Source of the DNA: JAVZCJ01 sp964532175
Lineage (GTDB): Archaea > Thermoproteota > Nitrososphaeria_A > Caldarchaeales > JAVZCJ01
Length of the DNA stretch: 11,849 bases
Assembly (NCBI GenBank): GCA_964532175.1
Contig: CAZHGP010000039.1
Span: forward strand, 1-11,849
Direction: 5' to 3'
The notes beneath the pieces were generated by a model. That model saw only the letters and a list, made by a program, of their open reading frames with translations. It did not search any database and was not told the DNA's origin. Position numbers and translations under genes: made by a program. Of this stretch, positions 6,550-11,849 are shown piece after piece; within the stretch, counting starts at the first letter, position 1; each line of letters opens with the position of its first letter.

Positions 6550-7266
6550 ATGGAAATACTTAAAACAATAAATGTTTCAGCAGGATATGATGATATAATC
6601 ATAATAGAAAATATTTCAATAAATGTTCATAAAGGAGAAATGGTTTTTCTCATTGGACCAAATGGAGCAGGGAAAACAACTTTAATAAAAAGCATTGTTG
6701 GAATTGCTAAAGTATTCAATGGAGAAATTTTCTTTAATGGTAAAAATATAACAAGAATTGCTTTAAATAAAATTATTAAAGAAGGGATTGGTTATGTACC
6801 TCAATTAGATAATGTATTTACAGATTTAACAGTAAAAGAAAATTTAGAAATTGGAGCATATATACTAAAAAATAAGAAGAAAATTGAAGATTCTTTAAAT
6901 AATATATTTAAAATTTTTCCAGAATTGAATATTCTAAAAAATAGGAAAGTAGGAACATTAAGTGGAGGAGAAAGGCAAATACTTGCACTTGCAAGAGCAA
7001 TGATTATTGAGCCAAAAATATTAATACTGGATGAGCCTACAGCTAATTTAGCTCCAAAAATTATAAAGATTTTTTATGAAAAAATAAAAGAATTGAATAA
7101 AGAATATAATATTTCTTTTCTTATAATTGAACAAAATGTAAGAAAAGCTTTAGAAATAGCTTCAAGAATATATGTATTAATTTCTGGAAAATGTGTGCTT
7201 GAGGCAGAGAAAGGTAGAATAAAAGAAGAAGATATTAAGAAAATTTTTTTAAGAAAAAATTTATGA
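6550..7266 (+). CDS. livF: Branched-chain amino acid-type ABC transporter ATP-binding protein (LivF family)
   Basis: A 238-residue cytoplasmic ABC ATPase, the second nucleotide-binding subunit of the importer. Walker A is GPNGAGKTT (36-44), the Q-loop is YVPQ (82-85), the signature LSGGE (137-141) and Walker B ILILDEP (157-163). The switch position holds Gln195 in IIEQN rather than His; this EQN motif is characteristic of LivF proteins and separates it from LivG. An SD-like GGTGT (6541-6545) lies 4 bases before the ATG. It is the last gene of the operon and ends only 2 bases from the stop of the oppositely oriented TIGR04076-like gene, so there is no room for a separate terminator and the 3' ends of the two transcripts probably overlap. 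Confidence 0.93.
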   Translation: MEILKTINVSAGYDDIIIIENISINVHKGEMVFLIGPNGAGKTTLIKSIVGIAKVFNGEIFFNGKNITRIALNKIIKEGIGYVPQLDNVFTDLTVKENLEIGAYILKNKKKIEDSLNNIFKIFPELNILKNRKVGTLSGGERQILALARAMIIEPKILILDEPTANLAPKIIKIFYEKIKELNKEYNISFLIIEQNVRKALEIASRIYVLISGKCVLEAEKGRIKEEDIKKIFLRKNL

Positions 7267-7268
7267 AA

Positions 7269-7541
7269 TTATTCTTCTAAATATGATATTTCCCATATAA
7301 CTCTTCCATTTGGGTCTGGACATTCAATAAGGCTTGTTCTTGGAAGCCAATCTTCAGGTTCAACAATATTCCTTTGTTTAGCAGGTAATAAAGGTAAAAG
7401 GCTTGATAAAGAATATATGCATATATGCTTATTCTTTTCTGGAATTATAAGCTTGCTTCCATCTACTATAAAATAATCTCCTATTTTCATTATATCGCAT
7501 TTTCCTTTAATTTCTTTTACTTTTATGATTAATTTCCTCAT
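7269..7541 (-). CDS. TIGR04076-like small protein, function unknown
   Basis: A 90-residue protein resembling the TIGR04076 family, found in anaerobic bacteria and archaea and without a known function. Matching features are the N-terminal beta stretch with VKEIKGKC (8-15), GDYFIVDG (21-28), the ICIYSLSSLLPLLPAKQR block (40-57) and the C-terminal ECPDPNGRVIWEI (73-85). Cysteines 15, 41 and 74 are at the conserved family positions. An upstream ATG at 7589 would add a 16-residue basic/aromatic extension that the family lacks, so ATG 7541 is preferred. There is no SD, but a TATA-like element lies about 34 bases upstream, consistent with a leaderless or near-leaderless transcript. It is convergent with the Liv operon and divergent from the NEW3-ABC cassette. 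No signal peptide is visible. Confidence 0.8.
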   Translation of the reverse strand: MRKLIIKVKEIKGKCDIMKIGDYFIVDGSKLIIPEKNKHICIYSLSSLLPLLPAKQRNIVEPEDWLPRTSLIECPDPNGRVIWEISYLEE

Positions 7542-7565
7542 AGAAAATCTATATTTCTTAAAAAA

Positions 7566-7584
7566 TTTAAGTATAAAAATTTTT
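7566..7584 (-). promoter_or_regulatory. TATA-like element of the TIGR04076-like gene
   Basis: On the minus strand this reads AAATTTTTATACTTAAATT, with TTTTTATA as the core. It is centred about 34 bases upstream of the preferred ATG at 7541, giving a leader of only a few bases. The composition is strongly AT, so the call rests on spacing. Confidence 0.35.
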
Positions 7585-7585
7585 T

Positions 7586-7617
7586 GCAATTTATTTATTT
7601 TAAAATTTATAAATTGC
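7586..7617. promoter_or_regulatory. 9-bp inverted repeat over the NEW3-ABC promoter, possible operator with TATA box
   Basis: GCAATTTAT (7586-7594) and ATAAATTGC (7609-7617) are perfect inverted repeats 14 bases apart. The right arm overlaps the plus-strand TATA candidate (AATTTATAAATT, 7604-7615), which lies about 40 bases before the ATG at 7649, so transcription would begin near 7637. A protein on this repeat would block TBP and control the cassette, and perhaps the divergent small gene. Chance occurrence is possible in such AT-rich DNA. Confidence 0.35.
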
Positions 7618-7648
7618 CTTTTTTTAAAAAATAAAAAATAGATAGAAA

Positions 7649-8857
7649 ATGAGAGCGATAAATTTTATATCAATTGCTCTCATTTTAATATTGCCTTTTA
7701 CAATTTTTGGATATGGATTATTAAAAAATTCTACTACGATAAACTTAAATGAAGAAAATGAAGAAATCGTTTTCCATTCTACATATAGTGGATTGATTTT
7801 AGAAGTAGGAAGTAGTGTTACTATTCCATTGACTATCACAAATAACATGAATGAAACATTGAATATTGCTTTTTCTATAGTTTCAGGTCCGAAATGGGAT
7901 GCAAAATTTAAATATAAAGGATATAATTTAAAAAGCATATATTTATTACCTAAAGAAAGCATTCCTATAGATTTTAGTTTTACTGTTCCAGCAAATGCTT
8001 CTCAAGGAATTTATGAATATGTTTTATTAGCTTCTACAATAGATGGTAAAATTAGAAAGGAAATTAAAATTTCAATTGATTTAAAAGCTAAAGAAGTAGT
8101 TACACCTAAAGCTGGTGAAGTAAAGCTATCAACTTTATACCCAGTACTTGAAGGAACAGCTGGATCAACTTTCCAATTCAGAGTTACATTAAGTTATGAT
8201 GGAAGTGAAGAAAGAATATTCAATTTAGTAGCAAATGCTCCTCCTGGATGGATTACAGAAATTAGGCCAGCATATGAAACAAAGAAAATATCAAGCATAC
8301 AATTAAGTGGATATAGTAGTAGAGATTTGGAAATAAGTGTTACTGCTCCTGAAATTGCAAAAGAAGGGAATTATACAATAAGATTTTCTGCATATTCAGA
8401 AAACATTGGCAATTCTATAGATTTGAAGATTGTAATAATCGGAACTTATAAAATAAGTATGAGAACTTCTACTGGAAGATTGAATATTGGAACGATTGCT
8501 GGTGAGAAAAGCTATTTATCGCTTATAATTACTAATGAAGGAACGGCTAATATTAAAAGAATAACTTTTTCATCGAGTAAACCTGAAGCATGGAAAATAA
8601 TTTTTGATCCAAATGAAGTAAACAATTTAGCTCCTGGAGAAAATAGAGAAGTCTCCATAGAAATAGCTTCCCCAAGTAATACAATACCTGGAGATTATTC
8701 AATAACTTTAAGAGCAAATTATGAATATGGAGCAAAAGAATTGGATATTAGAGTGACAGTTTCATCTCCTCCAATATGGGGATGGATTGGAATAGGAATA
8801 GTAATTGCAATAATTGCAGGGTTATTATTGATTTTCTTTAAATTTGGAAGGAGATAA
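7649..8857 (+). CDS. Membrane-anchored extracytoplasmic NEW3/Ig-like domain protein
   Basis: A 402-residue exported protein. Residues 1-22 form a signal peptide or signal anchor, 376-397 form a C-terminal membrane helix, and FKFGRR is a positively charged cytoplasmic tail. Between them are three similar beta-sandwich units, about 45-145, 158-264 and 267-372. Each has a G-x-x-x-x-hydrophobic strand followed by N or D turns (LEVGSSVTIPLTITNN, LEGTAGSTFQFRVTL, IAGEKSYLSLIITNEG), a W-containing middle (PKWDAKF, PPGWITEI, EAWKIIF) and a final proline/glycine-Y strand (ASQGIYEYVL, AKEGNYTIRF, IPGDYSITL). This is the NEW3 (NPCBM-associated, COG1470-like) pattern. Several N-x-S/T sequons (N27, N69, N116, N241) would allow archaeal N-glycosylation. 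The stop is 1 base before the ATPase gene, so it likely acts with that transporter at the outer face, perhaps as a binding or assembly partner. Its molecular role is unknown. Confidence 0.85.
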   Translation: MRAINFISIALILILPFTIFGYGLLKNSTTINLNEENEEIVFHSTYSGLILEVGSSVTIPLTITNNMNETLNIAFSIVSGPKWDAKFKYKGYNLKSIYLLPKESIPIDFSFTVPANASQGIYEYVLLASTIDGKIRKEIKISIDLKAKEVVTPKAGEVKLSTLYPVLEGTAGSTFQFRVTLSYDGSEERIFNLVANAPPGWITEIRPAYETKKISSIQLSGYSSRDLEISVTAPEIAKEGNYTIRFSAYSENIGNSIDLKIVIIGTYKISMRTSTGRLNIGTIAGEKSYLSLIITNEGTANIKRITFSSSKPEAWKIIFDPNEVNNLAPGENREVSIEIASPSNTIPGDYSITLRANYEYGAKELDIRVTVSSPPIWGWIGIGIVIAIIAGLLLIFFKFGRR

Positions 8858-8858
8858 A

Positions 8859-9788
8859 ATGGTAGCTATAGAAGCTATAAATCTTACAAAGAAATATGGA
8901 GAAATAGTAGCAGTAGATAATTTAAATTTATTAATTGAAGAGGGGGAAATATTTGGTTTTCTTGGCCCTAATGGAAGCGGAAAAACAACTACAATATTAA
9001 TGTTCATGGGTCTTACTGAACCTACTTCGGGAGAAGCAAAAGTATTTAATTTAAATCCTTTAAAAGATTCTTTAAAAGTAAGGAGAATTGTAAGCTATCT
9101 TCCAGAAAATATTGGTTTTTATGAAGATTTAACTGCAAAACAAAATTTAGAATATGTTGCAAAATTGAATGGAATACCATATAGCGAATATTCTAAAAGG
9201 ATTAAAGAATTATTAGAAATTGTGGGATTATCGCAAGAAATGGATAGGAAAGTAGGAGAATTTTCTCGTGGAATGAAACAAAGATTAGGAATTGCCGAAG
9301 TATTATTGAAAGATCCAAAGCTTATTTTCTTGGATGAGCCAACTCTTGGTTTAGATCCTGAAGCAACTGAGCTTGTGCTAAATTTAATTGAGAAAATAAA
9401 TAAAGAGAAAGGGATAACAATATTTTTATCTTCTCATCTTTTACATCAAGTTCAAAGAGTATGTAAAAGAGTTGGAATATTTGTTAAGGGAAAGTTATTA
9501 GCTGAAGGAACGATAGATAGACTTGGAAAAGAAAGATTGAAAGAAGATTTTTTCAATATTGAAATCAAAGTTCTCGAAAGATGGGAAGAAGCTTTAGAAG
9601 TTATAAAGAAAATTGATGAAGTAAAAAATGTTGAAGTGAAAGATGATTTAATAATAATTAAAGCAGAGAATGACATTAGGCCTAAGATTGCAAAAAAGCT
9701 TATTGAAGAAAATTTCTCAATATTGCATTTAAGATTAAGAGAATATACTCTTGATGAAATTTATAAGCAATATTTTGAGGAGAAATGA
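8859..9788 (+). CDS. ABC transporter ATP-binding protein (CcmA/DrrA-type, ABC-2 system)
   Basis: A 309-residue cytoplasmic ATPase. Walker A is GPNGSGKTT (36-44). The usual Q-loop position is E83 in YLPEN, common in this subfamily. The signature is FSRGM (135-139), Walker B LIFLDEP (155-161), the D-loop LGLDP (163-167) and the H-loop H193 (LSSHLL). Residues from about 225 to 309 form the extra alpha/beta C-terminal domain seen in drug, antibiotic and NatA/NosF-like exporters. ATG 8859 is chosen because it is 1 base after the upstream stop and follows GGAAGGAGAT, whereas an in-frame TTG at 8844 lies inside that region and would add five residues. It is paired with the permease gene 3 bases downstream. 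The exported or extruded substrate cannot be predicted. Confidence 0.92.
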   Translation: MVAIEAINLTKKYGEIVAVDNLNLLIEEGEIFGFLGPNGSGKTTTILMFMGLTEPTSGEAKVFNLNPLKDSLKVRRIVSYLPENIGFYEDLTAKQNLEYVAKLNGIPYSEYSKRIKELLEIVGLSQEMDRKVGEFSRGMKQRLGIAEVLLKDPKLIFLDEPTLGLDPEATELVLNLIEKINKEKGITIFLSSHLLHQVQRVCKRVGIFVKGKLLAEGTIDRLGKERLKEDFFNIEIKVLERWEEALEVIKKIDEVKNVEVKDDLIIIKAENDIRPKIAKKLIEENFSILHLRLREYTLDEIYKQYFEEK

Positions 9789-9791
9789 AAA

Positions 9792-10751
9792 ATGGTTGGA
9801 TTAATTACAGTTTGTATAAAAGAATTAAAGGATAATTTTTTAAGTAAAAGGTTTATAATTGTTTTCCTTTTAATATATTTGGTAGGCATATCGACAGCAA
9901 CTCTTTCAATACAAGCAATTGCAAATGTTGCATATAGTTTATCCTCTGAATCTTTCCTATTCTTAAGGATATTTACTTCTACAACTGGATTGCTTCCTGC
10001 TTTCATTTTCTTTGTAAGCTATTTTGGACCGATAATTGGAATATTATTTGGTTTTGATGCAATAAATTCTGAACTTTCAAGTGGAACTTTAACAAAAGTT
10101 TTATCACAACCGATTCATAGAGATTCTTTTATAAATGGAAAATTTTTAGCTGGATTAATTACAATTTCAATTATTTATGGAAGTATAACTGGAATTTTAA
10201 TTGGAATTGGAATATATTATTTTGGTGGCCCTCCAACTTTAGATGAATTTTTAAGAATTTTATTCTTTATAGGATTGTGCATATTGTATACTGTTTTTTG
10301 GATGAATATTGGAATATTATTTTCAATAGTTTTTAAAAAGGTAGCCACATCTGCTTTAGCTTCAGTAGCTGTATGGCTTTTCTTTACATTCTTCATTTTC
10401 TTAATTGCTAATTTTATCGTAAATATTGCTTTTCCAATTACTGATCCTACCCTTTTATTTAATGAGGAATTTTTAGCAAAAAGGCAAGAATTGCAACAAA
10501 TGATTTTGCAATTTTCTCCAGAGCAATTGTTTGAGATTGTTACAATAGTTATACTTACACCAACGATTAGAACAATTTCTCCAATTATTGGAATGGAAAC
10601 AAGTAGAATAATACCAAATCCATTACCAATAGATCAAAGCATAATAATTTCATTGCCATATTTAATGATTTTAATAATAATGATTTTCATATGCTTTGCA
10701 ATTTCTTATATTTTATTCATGAAGCAAGAAATTAGGTCTGGAGCAATTTAG
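9792..10751 (+). CDS. ABC-2 type transporter permease
   Basis: A 319-residue membrane protein of the ABC-2 permease superfamily. It begins with the amphipathic elbow KELKDNFLSKRF (10-21), then about six membrane segments: 21-43, 67-90, 115-143, 153-180, 186-213 and 285-309. The cytoplasmic loop INSELSSGTLTKVLSQPIHR (91-110) is the family's characteristic coupling element, with the ES/SGTL-x-x-x-LSxP pattern. An outside loop of about 70 residues (214-284) between the last two helices is larger than in minimal ABC-2 permeases and could contact the NEW3-domain protein. GAGGAG (9777-9782) is the likely SD, 9 bases before the ATG. It resembles NosY-like and other ABC2_membrane_2 permeases. It is the last gene of the three-gene cassette, followed by T-tracts. 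Confidence 0.88.
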   Translation: MVGLITVCIKELKDNFLSKRFIIVFLLIYLVGISTATLSIQAIANVAYSLSSESFLFLRIFTSTTGLLPAFIFFVSYFGPIIGILFGFDAINSELSSGTLTKVLSQPIHRDSFINGKFLAGLITISIIYGSITGILIGIGIYYFGGPPTLDEFLRILFFIGLCILYTVFWMNIGILFSIVFKKVATSALASVAVWLFFTFFIFLIANFIVNIAFPITDPTLLFNEEFLAKRQELQQMILQFSPEQLFEIVTIVILTPTIRTISPIIGMETSRIIPNPLPIDQSIIISLPYLMILIIMIFICFAISYILFMKQEIRSGAI

Positions 10752-10754
10752 GAT

Positions 10755-10774
10755 ATTTTTATTTTTCTTTTTTT
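10755..10774 (+). terminator. T-tract terminator after the NEW3-ABC cassette
   Basis: Three runs of five to seven T within 20 bases (TTTTT-A-TTTTT-C-TTTTTTT) begin 4 bases after the permease stop, the form typical of archaeal oligo-T terminators. No stem is needed or seen. Confidence 0.5.
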
Positions 10775-10916
10775 ACATTCTCAAAAAATTTTAAAAATTT
10801 CCTACGATTCATTAAAAAATCTCTTTTTAGTATATAATCAATTCTCTTATTTTTTCAATATTTTTTAAACTTTTTATTTTTTATTTTTCTATTTTTATAA
10901 AATGAAAAAAAGGCAA

Positions 10917-10926
10917 GATTTATAAA
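10917..10926 (+). promoter_or_regulatory. TATA-like promoter of the 130-residue hypothetical gene
   Basis: GATTTATAAA, preceded by the purine-rich AAAAAGGCAA, is a reasonable BRE/TATA. It predicts a start near 10946-10950, leaving a short leader with GGGAAGGG before the TTG start at 10961. A second TATA-like run (TTTTTATATA, 10934-10943) lies too close to the start codon for the usual spacing. Confidence 0.4.
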
Positions 10927-10946
10927 GCAAGAATTTTTATATAAAA

Positions 10947-10957
10947 AAGGGAAGGGA
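10947..10957. repeat. 11-bp direct repeat, copy 1
   Basis: AAGGGAAGGGA occurs here and again at 11748-11758, 801 bases downstream. The two copies flank the hypothetical gene and the gene-free stretch after it. This copy lies where a ribosome-binding site for the TTG-started gene would be. Confidence 0.4.
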
Positions 10958-10960
10958 AAA

Positions 10961-11353
10961 TTGGTTAATATAGAAACTACCACTACTTTAGATAGGTTCA
11001 GAAGATTTTTGATATATAGTACTTGTAGGTCTTTTATTCCTAAAGGATATTTGAAAGACCCCAATATTTTTCCTGAAAGAGAAAATGGTGGAACAATATA
11101 TATAGAATGTTCATCTAAAATAAATTTGAAAAAAATAAGAGATATACAATTTGTTAAAGTGAATGATGTGCTAGGAATACTTTATTCATCTAAAAGTGGA
11201 AATACGAAATTGAAATGGAGGCAAATAGCTGGTAGAGTCGGGAGGCTTAGTGGAGAAGCTTCATTGAATGCTTTAGTTAATCTTATAGAGGCAGGAATAA
11301 TAACGAAAAAAGATGTTATGAAGCAGTTCCAAGAGAAGGAGGAAAAAATATAG
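10961..11353 (+). CDS. Hypothetical protein, 130 residues, not recognised
   Basis: I do not recognise this protein. It is compact and looks soluble: no signal peptide and no membrane segment. The first half is mixed and basic (DRFRRFLIYSTCRSF, 11-25), with two cysteines (C22, C50), and GGTIYIEC (43-50) reads as a beta strand. The second half is probably helical, with WRQIAGRVGRLSGEASLNAL (86-105) and AGIITKKDVMKQF (111-123) giving an amphipathic helix-turn-helix-like pattern and a charged tail. The start is TTG, since no in-frame ATG precedes it; a purine-rich GGGAAGGG lies just upstream but is not a good SD. Codon use matches the neighbours. It stands alone with its own promoter. A nucleic-acid-binding role is possible given the basic composition, but that is a guess. 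Confidence 0.6.
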   Translation: MVNIETTTTLDRFRRFLIYSTCRSFIPKGYLKDPNIFPERENGGTIYIECSSKINLKKIRDIQFVKVNDVLGILYSSKSGNTKLKWRQIAGRVGRLSGEASLNALVNLIEAGIITKKDVMKQFQEKEEKI

Positions 11354-11747
11354 AAGAATAGAATACTTAACTCATTTTTAAACTTTGTTACTTCAATGTA
11401 TTGTTTCTATTATTTAACTACTTTCATTTATTATCTATTAATTATTTCTTACATATTCTAAATTTTCATTTTAATGAGTATGGATAAAAAAGAAGAAGTC
11501 GAATTATTAAGTGAAAATTTTAGAGGATCATTTTAGTTTTTATTTTCATTATGAAATAAATATTAAAATTCAAATTCTTAAATTAAAATAATTTATAAAA
11601 AAATATGCATTAGAAGAAAAATTAAAAAGCTTTCTTAAAAAGTGGAAAAGATTTAAGAAAGAATAAGAACACCCACTGGAGAGCACTATTTTAAAAATTC
11701 TAAGAATAGTTATAGGATTAAATTGGTAGATGAATTTGAAATCTGAT

Positions 11748-11758
11748 AAGGGAAGGGA
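11748..11758. repeat. 11-bp direct repeat, copy 2
   Basis: AAGGGAAGGGA identical to the copy at 10947-10957. Its last two bases are the first two of the 34-bp palindrome. No start codon follows at SD distance, so here it is not a ribosome-binding site. Confidence 0.4.
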
Positions 11759-11790
11759 TTTAAAAATATTTTCGAAAATATTTTTAAATC
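11757..11790. repeat. Perfect 34-bp palindrome
   Basis: The half-site GATTTAAAAATATTTTC (11757-11773) is followed directly by its exact reverse complement GAAAATATTTTTAAATC (11774-11790), with the centre in TTTTCGAAAA. Each half read outward from the centre is CGAAAATATTTTTAAATC, which resembles a BRE plus TATA box, so the site could be two back-to-back promoters. It could equally be a protein-binding site, a cruciform or a transcript hairpin. It is directly visible in the sequence; its function is not. Confidence 0.85.
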
Positions 11791-11849
11791 TTATGAAGTT
11801 GTTTTATGTTTTTTTCATACTACTTGTTTTTCTTTTTCTAATCTAGCAA

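Larger units (their letters stand above)
11354..11849. other. Gene-free, very AT-rich stretch
   Basis: About 500 bases with no convincing coding region on either strand. It holds T-rich runs after the hypothetical gene (about 11374-11460) that could terminate its transcript, a 20-codon ATG frame at 11474-11536 without an SD, and two in-phase fragments at 11592-11729 separated by one TAA that may be decayed coding sequence. It also holds the second copy of the 11-bp repeat (11748-11758) and a perfect 34-bp palindrome (11757-11790). No tRNA, rRNA or CRISPR unit is visible. Confidence 0.6.

Noticed and set aside
7624..7962. 112-codon minus-strand frame over the start of the NEW3 gene
   Set aside because: It overlaps the signal peptide and first Ig-like unit of a supported gene and is an antisense by-product of AT-rich codons.
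10855..11064. 69-codon minus-strand frame over the start of the hypothetical gene
   Set aside because: The lysine-rich tail comes from the T-rich intergenic DNA; there is no SD, no promoter and no recognisable motif.
11474..11536. 20-codon ATG frame (MSMDKKEEVELLSENFRGSF)
   Set aside because: Too short to judge, with no SD; kept only as part of the gene-free stretch.
11793..11846. 17-codon hydrophobic frame (MKLFYVFFILLVFLFLI) directly after the palindrome
   Set aside because: T-rich DNA gives hydrophobic translations by default, and no SD or properly spaced promoter precedes it.
11815..11849. Possible 3' end of a minus-strand gene entering from the right edge (...ARLEKEKQVV, stop at 11815-11817)
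   Set aside because: Only ten codons are visible; plausible but not supportable without the next sequence.
1..11849. CRISPR array, tRNA, rRNA or a complete insertion sequence
   Set aside because: No regularly spaced repeats, no cloverleaf or rRNA-like GC-rich blocks, and no transposase with terminal repeats were found on reading both strands.

Overview
The window is AT-rich (by eye roughly 30% G+C) and looks archaeal, most likely from a thermophilic, anaerobic member of the Thermoproteota/TACK group. The reasons are a tungsten/molybdenum-type aldehyde:ferredoxin oxidoreductase with a polyferredoxin partner, BRE/TATA-like promoters in place of -35/-10 boxes, start sites that look leaderless at the heads of transcription units, strong GGAGGTGA-type Shine-Dalgarno (SD) sites inside or behind leaders, T-tract terminators, heavy use of AGA and ATA codons, and binding proteins held by a membrane anchor. 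The lineage is an inference; no rRNA or tRNA gene is present to fix it.

Layout. Positions 27-2422 (minus strand) hold a two-gene unit: a small protein for four [4Fe-4S] clusters, then the large AOR-family catalytic subunit. Positions 2423-2739 form a divergent control region: a likely leaderless promoter for the minus unit and, for the plus unit, a BRE/TATA promoter followed by a leader of about 200 nt. That leader has a GC-rich stem, a possible mini-ORF with its own SD, and a possible hairpin over the next gene's SD. Positions 2740-7266 carry a complete branched-chain-amino-acid-type (Liv) ABC importer in canonical order: binding protein, two permeases, two ATPases. A 90-residue TIGR04076-like protein lies tail to tail with it at 7269-7541 (minus). 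Divergent from that gene, 7649-10751 is a tightly packed three-gene cassette: an extracytoplasmic NEW3/Ig-like protein with one C-terminal membrane anchor, a CcmA/DrrA-type ABC ATPase and an ABC-2 type permease. After a T-tract terminator comes an unrecognised 130-residue protein (10961-11353, TTG start). About 500 bases without a convincing gene follow, containing a perfect 34-bp palindrome.

How it may fit together. A Liv importer beside a ferredoxin-linked aldehyde oxidoreductase suits an organism that takes up and ferments amino acids: aldehydes made from 2-oxo acids would be oxidised to carboxylic acids and the electrons passed through the polyferredoxin. This is inference from gene neighbourhood and family knowledge; neither the transported ligand nor the aldehyde can be read from the sequence. 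The most noteworthy non-coding signals are the structured leader before the Liv operon and the 34-bp palindrome near the right edge.
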